Assembly: GCA_017469885.1 (NCBI GenBank)
Contig: JAFUFO010000038.1
Location: 62,001-126,000 of the forward strand
Length of the DNA: 64,000 nt
Direction of reading: 5' to 3'
DNA from: Solobacterium sp.
Lineage (GTDB): Bacteria > Bacillota_I > Bacilli_A > Erysipelotrichales > Erysipelotrichaceae
Below, piece by piece: positions 27,378 through 34,462 of this stretch (position 1 is the first letter of the stretch; each line of letters opens with the position of its first letter). Position numbers and translations under genes: made by a program. A model generated the notes under the pieces. That model saw nothing but the letters and a program-made list of their open reading frames with translations, was not told the origin of the DNA and searched no databases.

Positions 27378-27476
27378 CTATAAACAGACTTTGGTAAAAA
27401 AACCCCCGGAAATAACATTTACATTTCCGGTATACTTGCACATCAGACTCACACAACGACCGTTGTTCTTCGTCAT
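27378..27476 (-). CDS. purE leader ORF, 32 codons, possible attenuator peptide
   Basis: ATG 27476 to a TAG at 27378-27380. It starts MTKNNGRCVSLMCKYTG and ends GGFFTKVCL. Its Shine-Dalgarno, AAAGGA about 11 bases upstream, is the 3' strand of the PyrR-like hairpin. Codons 18-27 run through terminator 1 and the stop abuts terminator 2. A translating ribosome would therefore melt terminator 1. No run of one regulatory amino acid is visible. Whether the peptide itself matters is unknown; the ORF may serve only to couple translation to termination. Confidence 0.45.
   Translation of the reverse strand: MTKNNGRCVSLMCKYTGNVNVISGGFFTKVCL
27396..27430 (-). terminator. purE leader: first terminator-like hairpin
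   Basis: Perfect 8-bp stem CCGGAAAT/ATTTCCGG with a 9-base loop, then GGG and TTTTTTT on the minus strand. It lies inside the leader ORF, so it is an attenuator and not the end of the PHP-gene transcript. Confidence 0.75.
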
Positions 27477-27484
27477 AACAAGTT

Positions 27485-27519
27485 TCCTTTCTGCCTCACT
27501 GGACGGGTTCTTTAAAGGA
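27485..27519 (-). promoter_or_regulatory. PyrR-like RNA-binding hairpin in the purE leader
   Basis: The transcript segment has a perfect 6-bp outer stem UCCUUU/AAAGGA enclosing GUCCAGUGAGGC (27504-27493). That core fits the PyrR recognition sequence I recall as ARUCCNGNGAGGYU at every position from R to Y; the outer A-U pair is replaced by C and A. It folds as a 3-bp upper stem with hexaloop CAGUGA. The hairpin sits at about +1 of the predicted transcript, as in pyr operon leaders, but the genes downstream are for purines. Its 3' strand doubles as the leader ORF's Shine-Dalgarno. Confidence 0.5.
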
Positions 27520-27526
27520 TATCGAT

Positions 27527-27555
27527 ATATTACAGTTTTCTTACATATAAGTAAA
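27527..27555 (-). promoter_or_regulatory. Promoter of the purine operon
   Basis: Minus strand TTTACT (27555-27550), 17-base spacer, TAATAT (27532-27527). +1 would be near 27520, directly before the PyrR-like hairpin. Confidence 0.6.
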
Positions 27556-27595
27556 GAACTGAATTCATTCCTTTTTCTGCTTGGGCACCCCGGAT

Positions 27596-28306
27596 TCATT
27601 CCGTCAGGAACCGCACCAGGCGTTCACGGTCCGCATTGAGTATCAGATCCGCAGGAAAACCCTCCGATTCCAGCAGTTGAACGGCCAGATCAAGCTCTCC
27701 AACCTGTGATGGATCATGGGCATCGGAGTTCACGATCACCGGCACTTTCTTCTCCCGGCACAGCCGCAGGATAGTCCGATAGTTTTCATAGCAGTTGAGC
27801 CGGAACTGTTTCTTGACCAGGGAGCTGTTGTTTATTTCCAGTGCCGTGTTCGTTTCCTTGGCGGCATCGGTCAGCCGTTCATAATCCAGCGGCGTATGGT
27901 CATCGTCCGGATGGGTGACGAACTTCACTCTCGGATGCCGCATGCATGATATCAGGTTTTCGGTATTTTTCTCTTTCCCTGCATTTTCATAACAGAGGGT
28001 ATGGATTCCGACACTGCAGTAGTCCAGCCGCCGTATGAAATGATCTTTGAGCGACAGCGTACCGTCATTCAGCACATTGACTTCGCAGCCATGCAGGACT
28101 TCCACACCGTAAAGCACACGGGGCACCACCTTCAGATTTCCGAAATAAAACGGATCGACCGTTCCCGGAATCCCGGGACCGTGTTCGGTGATACCGATGA
28201 TCTCCAGCCCGATCTCTGCGGCTGCCTGCGCCATTTCGCGGATTGTCCCATAGGCGTGCCCGCTTGCGAGCGTATGCATATGCATGTCGCCGATCAGTTT
28301 AATCAT
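27596..28306 (-). CDS. PHP-domain phosphoesterase (YcdX-like)
   Basis: 236 residues from ATG 28306 (GGAGG 9 bases upstream; the in-frame extension to 28444 has no RBS). PHP metal-site motifs: GDMHMHTLASGHAYGT at the N-terminus, GITEHGPG, GCEVNVL, FVTHPDDD and VNSDAHDP. These match the trinuclear-metal phosphatases of the YcdX type; the substrate may be a small phosphate ester or a nucleotide. Last gene of hxlA-hxlB-cupin-PHP, directly before the purE promoter. Confidence 0.85.
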   Translation of the reverse strand: MIKLIGDMHMHTLASGHAYGTIREMAQAAAEIGLEIIGITEHGPGIPGTVDPFYFGNLKVVPRVLYGVEVLHGCEVNVLNDGTLSLKDHFIRRLDYCSVGIHTLCYENAGKEKNTENLISCMRHPRVKFVTHPDDDHTPLDYERLTDAAKETNTALEINNSSLVKKQFRLNCYENYRTILRLCREKKVPVIVNSDAHDPSQVGELDLAVQLLESEGFPADLILNADRERLVRFLTE

Positions 28307-28364
28307 GTCCGAATTCCTCCGTTCCTGTACCAAGTGAAAACGGACAGATCTGCCCGTTTCCCGT

Positions 28365-28718
28365 TCATCTTCCAAAATCATCCTGTATCCGGACCACATC
28401 GTCAAGATGCGGCGTGGATACTTCAATAAAAGTGGAATCCTCAATTGCCGTTACGCGATGCCTTGCGTGCGGCTTTTCATGCCAGCATCCGCCCGGTTCA
28501 TAGATATTCGTCACAAGGTTGCCGGCTTCATCGTCTTCCTCGACCGCAACCTTTCCCTTCAGAAGATAGCTGTGCTCTTCCTTCTGTTCATGGTACTGCA
28601 GGGAACACCGGCAGTCCTTCTTCAGGAAGATTTCCTTTAATGCATAACTGTCGGTGACAGCGATCCACTTTTCATAGCCCCAGGGCTTTTCCACATACTT
28701 AACCAGTTCCTGTTTCAT
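28365..28718 (-). CDS. Single-domain cupin, mannose-6-phosphate isomerase-like
   Basis: 117 residues. It begins KYVEKPWGYEKWIAV, the motif that opens the C-terminal cupin of type II phosphomannose isomerase/GDP-mannose pyrophosphorylase proteins. Metal ligands are likely H and E in LQYHEQKEEHSYLLKG plus H in WHEKPHARHRV. The nucleotidyltransferase half is absent. It starts 3 bases after the hxlB stop, so its job may be linked to the hexulose-6-phosphate made there (isomerising fructose-6-P to another hexose-P). This is inference. Confidence 0.75.
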   Translation of the reverse strand: MKQELVKYVEKPWGYEKWIAVTDSYALKEIFLKKDCRCSLQYHEQKEEHSYLLKGKVAVEEDDEAGNLVTNIYEPGGCWHEKPHARHRVTAIEDSTFIEVSTPHLDDVVRIQDDFGR

Positions 28719-28721
28719 AGG

Positions 28722-29282
28722 TCACTCCATGTTCGCATGGCGGCCGAACATCGTATCGCTGTCCATGCCGAGACGGTCCATCAGAATCCGGATCATGATA
28801 TCCATATAGATGCCTTCACACTGTTCAAACAGCGTTCCCATCGGCTGGATGGATTTGACCGCACCCTGCACATCGCTCTTCGGACTCACGCATGGGATCT
28901 CAATGACGACATCAGCCAGCTGTCCGATCGTTGACTGCGGGTTGATTGTGATCAGTGCCACCTTTGCGCCGACTTCCTTCGCCTTCATCGCATGATTGAC
29001 CAGCGATTTTGTGGTTCCGCTTCCGCTGCATACCACAAGCAGTCCCTTGTCTGTAATATTCGGCGTGCAGGTCTCGCCGACCATGTAGGATTTGCGTCCC
29101 AGATGCATTAAACGCATCGCAAAGCCGCGGATCTGAAAGCCGCTGCGGCCTGCGCCGGCGCAGAAGATCTCATCCGCCTCAAGCAGAAGATCCGCAAATT
29201 TTTCCGACGCCGCCACATCGATGGCGCCGAGTCCCGCCTGCAGTTCCTTACAGACGATTTCCGCATATTCCCGGTTATTCAT
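28722..29282 (-). CDS. hxlB: 6-phospho-3-hexuloisomerase
   Basis: 186 residues, the normal PHI length, with a single SIS domain: FCAGAGRSGFQIRGFAMRLMHLGRKSYMVGETCTP, then LLVVCSGSGTTKSLVNHAMKAKEVGAKVALITINP. Interconverts D-arabino-hex-3-ulose-6-P and fructose-6-P. The C-terminal GTLFEQCEGIYMDIMI is typical of PHI. It lies 11 bases after hxlA. The HPS/PHI pair either fixes formaldehyde or, in reverse, makes ribulose-5-P. Confidence 0.9.
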   Translation of the reverse strand: MNNREYAEIVCKELQAGLGAIDVAASEKFADLLLEADEIFCAGAGRSGFQIRGFAMRLMHLGRKSYMVGETCTPNITDKGLLVVCSGSGTTKSLVNHAMKAKEVGAKVALITINPQSTIGQLADVVIEIPCVSPKSDVQGAVKSIQPMGTLFEQCEGIYMDIMIRILMDRLGMDSDTMFGRHANME

Positions 29283-29293
29283 CTCATCTCTCC

Positions 29294-29920
29294 TTATTTC
29301 AGATGTGCCTTCAGTTCCTTCGCCGTCGCCGCACGGTCTTCGGCGTTGCAGATGAAGCCGCCGACCACGATGATCTCCGCGCCTTCTTCAACAATCGCAT
29401 CGATTGTATTCAGTTTGACGCCGCCCGCAACTGCGGATTTCGCGTGTTTCAGCACCTTGTTTACGACCTTGAGATCATCCAGCGGATCCTTGCCGGTCTT
29501 CTGGACGTCGAATGCGGTATGCACGCAGATATAGTCGACGCCCATCGCATCGATTTCCGCAGCTCTTGCCGCAAGATCCGGCACCTCGATCATATCGACC
29601 ATGACTTTTTTGCCGTGCTTCTTCGCGCTGCGCACAACGCCTTCAATCGTCGCATTATTCGATACGCCGAGCACCGTGCAGATATCCGCACCTGCCTCGA
29701 AGCACTTGTCCGCCTCATATTCTCCGGCATCCATGATCTTCACGTCTGCGAGCACTTCAATTTCCGGGAATTTCGACTTGAATTCCCGCACCGGGCGCAT
29801 TCCCTCCTCGATCACAAACGGCGTTCCGACCTCCGCAATATCAATTGACCCGCGGGTCTCGCTGAGAAGCGCAACACAGTCTTCCAGCGACAGGGTATCC
29901 AAAGCTGCCTGAAGTTTCAT
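29294..29920 (-). CDS. hxlA: 3-hexulose-6-phosphate synthase
   Basis: 208 residues from ATG 29920 (GAAGGA upstream). OMP-decarboxylase-fold aldolase: LQAALDTLSLEDCVALL, EVGTPFVIEEGMRPVREFK, VLADVKIMDAGEYEADKCFEAGADICTVLG with the DxKxxD catalytic set, VDYICVHTAFDVQ, and VAGGVKLNTIDAIVEEGAEIIVVGGFI. Condenses formaldehyde with ribulose-5-P, or runs backwards. The frame stays open for 268 codons upstream, but that part overlaps the + strand dehydrogenase and is not coding. First gene of the hxlA-hxlB-cupin-PHP operon. Confidence 0.92.
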   Translation of the reverse strand: MKLQAALDTLSLEDCVALLSETRGSIDIAEVGTPFVIEEGMRPVREFKSKFPEIEVLADVKIMDAGEYEADKCFEAGADICTVLGVSNNATIEGVVRSAKKHGKKVMVDMIEVPDLAARAAEIDAMGVDYICVHTAFDVQKTGKDPLDDLKVVNKVLKHAKSAVAGGVKLNTIDAIVEEGAEIIVVGGFICNAEDRAATAKELKAHLK

Positions 29921-30079
29921 TATGTTTTCCTTCTTTCTGTATCTGATTTTAACAGACATTGACTGGCTTTGCCCGTTCCGGCATCCGGAAAGACACATCG
30001 TCAAAGGCAGAGCTTTGGAAATCCTGTAATCAGGAAGGTAGAATGAAGGTACAGAAACACTAACGGAGGAATAAATAAT

Positions 30080-31045
30080 ATGAGTAAAAAAGTTACCGTA
30101 CTTGGCGGCGGCGTACTCGGCACCCAGATCGGTCTGATGTGCGCCTACTATGGCTATGACACCACATTCTGGCTTCGCTCGGAGGGTTCCATCGGAAGAA
30201 CACAGCCGAAAATTGAACGCTACAGCGGGATGATGCTGGAGGATCTGAAGAAAGCTGCGGCACTTGTCGGAAATCCGATGGGCCGCTTCCTGTATCCCAA
30301 AGGCATGATCAAAGACTGGGACAATGCGACTGCGGAGAGCCTTGCGGAACTCTGCGCCGCCGGCGAAGCCAATCTGAAAAACTGCGTGCATATCGAACTG
30401 GATAAAGCGAAAGCGGTAAAGGATGCCTATATCGTCATCGAATCGATGTCGGAGGATCCGCAGGCAAAAATCGAGGTATATAAGCAGTTCCGCGATCTCC
30501 TCGATCCGGAAACGATCCTTGTCACAAACTCTTCCACCCTGCTTCCCAGCATGTTTGCGGAATACACCGGACGTCCGGAGAAGTATCTGTCCCTCCATTT
30601 TGCGAACACGATCTGGAAGAACAATACCGCAGAAGTCATGGGACATGAAGGAACCGGACAGGAAGCCTATGACGAAGTCGTCCGCTTTGCGGAAAGCATC
30701 GGAATGGTTCCGCTTCAGCTCCACAAGGAACAGCCGGGTTACATTCTCAATTCGATGCTGGTGCCGTTCCTCTCCTCTGCCCAGGCATTATGGGCAAACG
30801 GCGTAGCCGAGCCGGAGACCATTGACCTGACATGGCGGCTTGCGACCGGCGCACCGAAGGGACCGTTTGAGATTCTCGATATCGTCGGTCTTGAGACAGC
30901 TTACAACATCAACCAGATGAAGCCGGCTGCTCAGCAGGAAGGCACGCTTGAAAACCGCATGGGCAAGCTTCTCAAGGAGAAGATCGACCGCGGCGAAACC
31001 GGAATCAATGCCGGCAAGGGATTCTACGACTACACAAAGAAGTAA
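30080..31045 (+). CDS. 3-hydroxyacyl-CoA dehydrogenase family protein
   Basis: 321 residues. Rossmann loop VTVLGGGVLGTQIGLMCA, then IVIESMSEDPQAKIEVYKQF, TNSSTLLPSMFAEYTGRPEKYLSLHFANT with the catalytic Ser/His, QPGYILNSMLVPFLSSAQALW, and C-terminal GINAGKGFYDYTKK. NAD-dependent, close to 3-hydroxybutyryl-CoA dehydrogenases, but the usual HFFNPVP is LHFANTI, so the substrate may be an atypical hydroxyacid or acyl-CoA. RBS GGAGG; monocistronic, ended by the strong hairpin at 31056-31100. No crotonase or thiolase is next to it. Confidence 0.82.
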   Translation: MSKKVTVLGGGVLGTQIGLMCAYYGYDTTFWLRSEGSIGRTQPKIERYSGMMLEDLKKAAALVGNPMGRFLYPKGMIKDWDNATAESLAELCAAGEANLKNCVHIELDKAKAVKDAYIVIESMSEDPQAKIEVYKQFRDLLDPETILVTNSSTLLPSMFAEYTGRPEKYLSLHFANTIWKNNTAEVMGHEGTGQEAYDEVVRFAESIGMVPLQLHKEQPGYILNSMLVPFLSSAQALWANGVAEPETIDLTWRLATGAPKGPFEILDIVGLETAYNINQMKPAAQQEGTLENRMGKLLKEKIDRGETGINAGKGFYDYTKK

Positions 31046-31055
31046 GCAGAAAATG

Positions 31056-31100
31056 AAAATGACAGATCTCACATGCGAATGTGAGGATCTGTCATTTTTT
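31056..31100. terminator. Bidirectional terminator between convergent genes
   Basis: Long stem AATGACAGATC-CTCACAT with loop TGCGA and complement ending GATCTGTCATTTTTT. A-rich on the left and T-rich on the right, serving the dehydrogenase (+) and the aldolase-type lyase (-). Confidence 0.85.
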
Positions 31101-31105
31101 ACTGC

Positions 31106-32155
31106 TCAGCGGTTTCCGTATTTTTCAATCAGCTTTTTCAGCGCTTCAATGTTTTCTTCCGGGGTTGCCCAGCTTGTGGCGAAGCGGATAACCGTATGCG
31201 TTTCATCAAACGGTTCCCAGAAACTGTATACGACAGTCTCATCCAGTTCCTTCAGTGTTTCATTGTCCACCACCACAAAGATCTGATTGGTCGGTGTGTC
31301 AAAGAAGAACTGCCAGTTGTTTTCCTTCAGGGAAGCGCGGATCTCATCCGCCTTTTCCAGCGCATATGCGCCGAGTTTTTCATACAGGCCGTCGGTGAAC
31401 AGCACATCGAACGAGATGCCGGTCAGTCTGCCCTTTGCGAGGAGTGCGCCGTGCTGCTTGATCGTTGTGAAGAAATGCGGAACAAGCGCCTTGTTTGTGA
31501 TGACAACCGCCTCACCGGCAATCGCGCCGCACTTGGTGCCGCCGATATAGAACACATCGGTAAGAGAAGCCAGATCCTGCAGGGTTACATCATTCTCCCG
31601 ACAGGCAAGCGCATAGGCCATACGTGCACCGTCCACATAAAGCGGAAGATGATACGTATCGCACACCTGACGCAGCGCGGTCAGTTCTGCCCTGGAATAC
31701 AGCGTTCCGTACTCGGTCGGCTGGGAGATATACACCATGCCGGGCTGAACCATGTGTTCGTGGTTGCCGTCCGCATAGAATCCTTCCAGATACTCCTTCA
31801 GTGCATCCGCATGCAGGATGCCTCTGTCACCCTTTACGGTAAGCACCTTATGACCGGTATATTCAATTGCGCCGGCTTCGTGAAGTGCAACATGTCCGGT
31901 ATCCGCCGCGACAACACCCTCATAATCCCGCAGAACGGCACTGATTACGACTGCGTTGGCCTGGGTGCCGCCAACCAGAAAATAGACATCGGCATGTTCA
32001 GTTCCGCAGGCTTCACGGATCTTTTTCTTTGCACTTTCACAGAATTCATCTGTTCCGTATCCGCTGGCCGGAATGAGATTCGTTTCTGTGAGCCGATTGA
32101 GAATTTCAGGAGCCATTCCCTCCTGATAATCTGACGCAAAATAAAGTTTACTCAT
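31106..32155 (-). CDS. Threonine aldolase family PLP-dependent lyase
   Basis: 349 residues, fold-type I PLP enzyme of the Beta_elim_lyase/L-threonine aldolase family. Key blocks: FLVGGTQANAVVISAVLRDYEGVVAADTGH, LYVDGARMAYAL with the PLP Asp, and VFYIGGTKCGAIAGEAVV with the Schiff-base Lys. Cleaves L-threonine or L-allo-threonine to glycine and acetaldehyde, or a related beta-hydroxy amino acid. RBS GGAAGG. A divergent promoter region of 135 bases separates it from the ABC operon; TATGAT at 32183-32178 (minus) may be its -10. Confidence 0.85.
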   Translation of the reverse strand: MSKLYFASDYQEGMAPEILNRLTETNLIPASGYGTDEFCESAKKKIREACGTEHADVYFLVGGTQANAVVISAVLRDYEGVVAADTGHVALHEAGAIEYTGHKVLTVKGDRGILHADALKEYLEGFYADGNHEHMVQPGMVYISQPTEYGTLYSRAELTALRQVCDTYHLPLYVDGARMAYALACRENDVTLQDLASLTDVFYIGGTKCGAIAGEAVVITNKALVPHFFTTIKQHGALLAKGRLTGISFDVLFTDGLYEKLGAYALEKADEIRASLKENNWQFFFDTPTNQIFVVVDNETLKELDETVVYSFWEPFDETHTVIRFATSWATPEENIEALKKLIEKYGNR

Positions 32156-32290
32156 GTTCTGTTACCTTCCGCGTTCCATCATACACGACTGCGGATTCTG
32201 CGCAAACAGAATGCCCGGTGCGCTTTCATACTATTTACACATTCCCTGTTATATAATAGGCGCGTTTACTAATCATCAAGGAGGTAATGC

Positions 32291-34462
32291 ATGTTAAAAG
32301 CGTTGCGGTATCTGAAACCCTTCTGGCTTTCGGTGATCGCGGTCATTGCGCTGACCTTTGCCCAGGTTCAGTTTGAACTGGCACTGCCGGATTATATGTC
32401 CGGCATTGTTACCTACGGCATTCAGTACAGCGGAATTGACGATCCGTCTCCGAAAGCACTCCGGGTTTCGACCTATGAACATATGAAGTCCTTCATGAAC
32501 AGCCAGGACCAGCTGGTTCTTGATTCGGCCTATACCCTTGTGCCAGCGGGAACCGCGGAATATACAGCCAAATATCCGCTGTCCTCCTCGGAGGATATCT
32601 ATGTCCTGAATGACAATACGGACGCCTCCGGTATCGTACGTCAGCCGTTTCTGACGGTCACCATGCTGGAAATCGCAGCCGCTTCCGGCCAGCTGCCGGT
32701 CGATCCCGCACAGCTGTATGAAATGATGGAACAGTCGCCTGAGGCAGCTGCTCCGATTCTCGAACAGATCAACGCGCAGTTTGACGGTTATACCGAAGAC
32801 AACCTGAATTCTGCGGTCATGATGGGCATGCGGAACGAATATTCCGCCCTCGGCGTAAATATTGAATCCATGCAGAATGAATACATCCTGAAGGAAGGAC
32901 TGATCATGCTGGTGATCACACTGCTCGGAAGTCTCTGTGCAGTAGGTTCTTCCTATCTTGCCTCGCGTACGGCGACCGGCGCCTGCCGCAACATGCGCGC
33001 AGATATCTTCAAACGGGTCGAGTCGTTCTCCAGTGAGGAGTTCAGCCGGTTCTCCACTGCTTCTCTGATCACCCGGACGACCAATGACGTCCAGCAGATT
33101 CAGATGGTGATCAATATGCTGCTGAGAATCGTGCTGTTTGCGCCGTTCATGGGACTGACTTCCCTCTTCAAGGTCATGCGGTATTCCGGCATGGCGGGGA
33201 TTCTCGGCTGGGTGCTGCTGATCATCGTCACTCTGATGACAGTCACATTCGTCATCACACTGCCGAAGTTCCGTATCATTCAGAAACTCGTCGACCGGCT
33301 GAACCTTGTCATCCGTGAACAGCTGTCCGGTATGCTTGTCGTTCGTGCATTCAATAACCAGGAGTTTGAAGAGAAGCGCTTTGACGAAGTCAACAGCGAT
33401 ATCACCCGCGTCAATATCTTCGTCAACCGCGCGATGGCTACGATCATGCCGACCATGACGTTCCTGATGAGTTTCATTTCCGTGCTCATCATTTGGATCG
33501 GCAGTAAGCAGATCGATCTCGGAACCATGCAGATCGGCGACATGATGGCCTTCTTGCAATATGCGATCCATGTGCTGATGTCCTTCATGATCGTCGCGAT
33601 GATCTTCATCATGATTCCCCGCTCCTCGGTCAGCGCCAACCGTATCTTTGAAGTACTGGAAACCGAACCCGCAATTCATGATCCGGAACATCCGGAAACC
33701 CTTCCGGAAGGGAATCAGACGATTTCCTTCAACAATGTTTCGTTCAGATATCCAAATGCGGAAGAAAGCGTGCTGCGCAATATCACCTTTGATGCAAAAC
33801 CCGGTGAAACGGTAGCCTTTATCGGCTCCACCGGTTCCGGCAAGAGCACACTGATCAATCTGATCCCGCGGTTCTTCGATGTCACGGAAGGATCCATTAC
33901 CTTCGGTGATACCGACATCCGCAACATCCGTCAGAAAGACCTGCGTGATCGGATCGGCTATATTCCGCAGAAAGGAATTCTCTTCTCTGGAACGATTGAT
34001 TCCAACCTCCGCTATGCGGATGACAATGCATCGGAGGAACTCATTGAAACTGCGCTTGAAGTATCCCAGGCAAAGGAATTTGTCGACCGGATGCCGGAGC
34101 GTCTCAATGAACCGATCGCTCAGGGCGGAACCAACGTCTCCGGCGGCCAGAAACAGCGCCTGTCCATTGCCCGTGCACTGGTCAAAAATGCGCAGGTCTA
34201 TATCTTCGATGATTCCTTCTCTGCGCTGGACTATGCGACGGACGCAAGACTCCGTGAGGCATTGAACAAGCTGGTCGAAAAGACCCGCTCCACCGTGCTC
34301 ATCGTTGCCCAGCGTATCAGTACGATCCGCAACGCAGATAAGATTATTGTTCTCGATAACGGTGAAATCACCGGGATCGGAACCCATGATGAGCTGATGA
34401 AAACCTGTAAGGTCTATCAGGAAATTGCTTACTCCCAGTTAAGCGAGGAGGAACTCGCATGA
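32291..34462 (+). CDS. Heterodimeric ABC exporter with large extracytoplasmic insertion (723 aa)
   Basis: Exporter-type ABC half-transporter. TM1 (about residues 11-28) is followed by about 165 mostly hydrophilic residues (30-195) before TM2, making a large external domain between TM1 and TM2 that standard exporters lack. Walker A GSTGSGKST is near 512, signature NVSGGQKQR near 615, Walker B VYIFDDSFSALD near 637 with Asp instead of the catalytic Glu. Dimerises with the 617-aa product, whose start overlaps this stop (ATGA). RBS AAGGAGG; a perfect TATAAT lies at 32252. Substrate unknown; the extra domain suggests a bound ligand or partner outside the membrane. Confidence 0.9.
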   Translation: MLKALRYLKPFWLSVIAVIALTFAQVQFELALPDYMSGIVTYGIQYSGIDDPSPKALRVSTYEHMKSFMNSQDQLVLDSAYTLVPAGTAEYTAKYPLSSSEDIYVLNDNTDASGIVRQPFLTVTMLEIAAASGQLPVDPAQLYEMMEQSPEAAAPILEQINAQFDGYTEDNLNSAVMMGMRNEYSALGVNIESMQNEYILKEGLIMLVITLLGSLCAVGSSYLASRTATGACRNMRADIFKRVESFSSEEFSRFSTASLITRTTNDVQQIQMVINMLLRIVLFAPFMGLTSLFKVMRYSGMAGILGWVLLIIVTLMTVTFVITLPKFRIIQKLVDRLNLVIREQLSGMLVVRAFNNQEFEEKRFDEVNSDITRVNIFVNRAMATIMPTMTFLMSFISVLIIWIGSKQIDLGTMQIGDMMAFLQYAIHVLMSFMIVAMIFIMIPRSSVSANRIFEVLETEPAIHDPEHPETLPEGNQTISFNNVSFRYPNAEESVLRNITFDAKPGETVAFIGSTGSGKSTLINLIPRFFDVTEGSITFGDTDIRNIRQKDLRDRIGYIPQKGILFSGTIDSNLRYADDNASEELIETALEVSQAKEFVDRMPERLNEPIAQGGTNVSGGQKQRLSIARALVKNAQVYIFDDSFSALDYATDARLREALNKLVEKTRSTVLIVAQRISTIRNADKIIVLDNGEITGIGTHDELMKTCKVYQEIAYSQLSEEELA

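Noticed and set aside
27327-27595. Purine (guanine/adenine) riboswitch before purE
   Set aside because: No TATAATC...TATGG...GTTTCTACC-type core is present. The structured leader instead carries a PyrR-like hairpin and terminators.
29921-30724. 268-codon upstream extension of hxlA on the minus strand
   Set aside because: Overlaps the convincing plus-strand dehydrogenase gene. The 208-residue HxlA with its own RBS at 29920 has the full family length.
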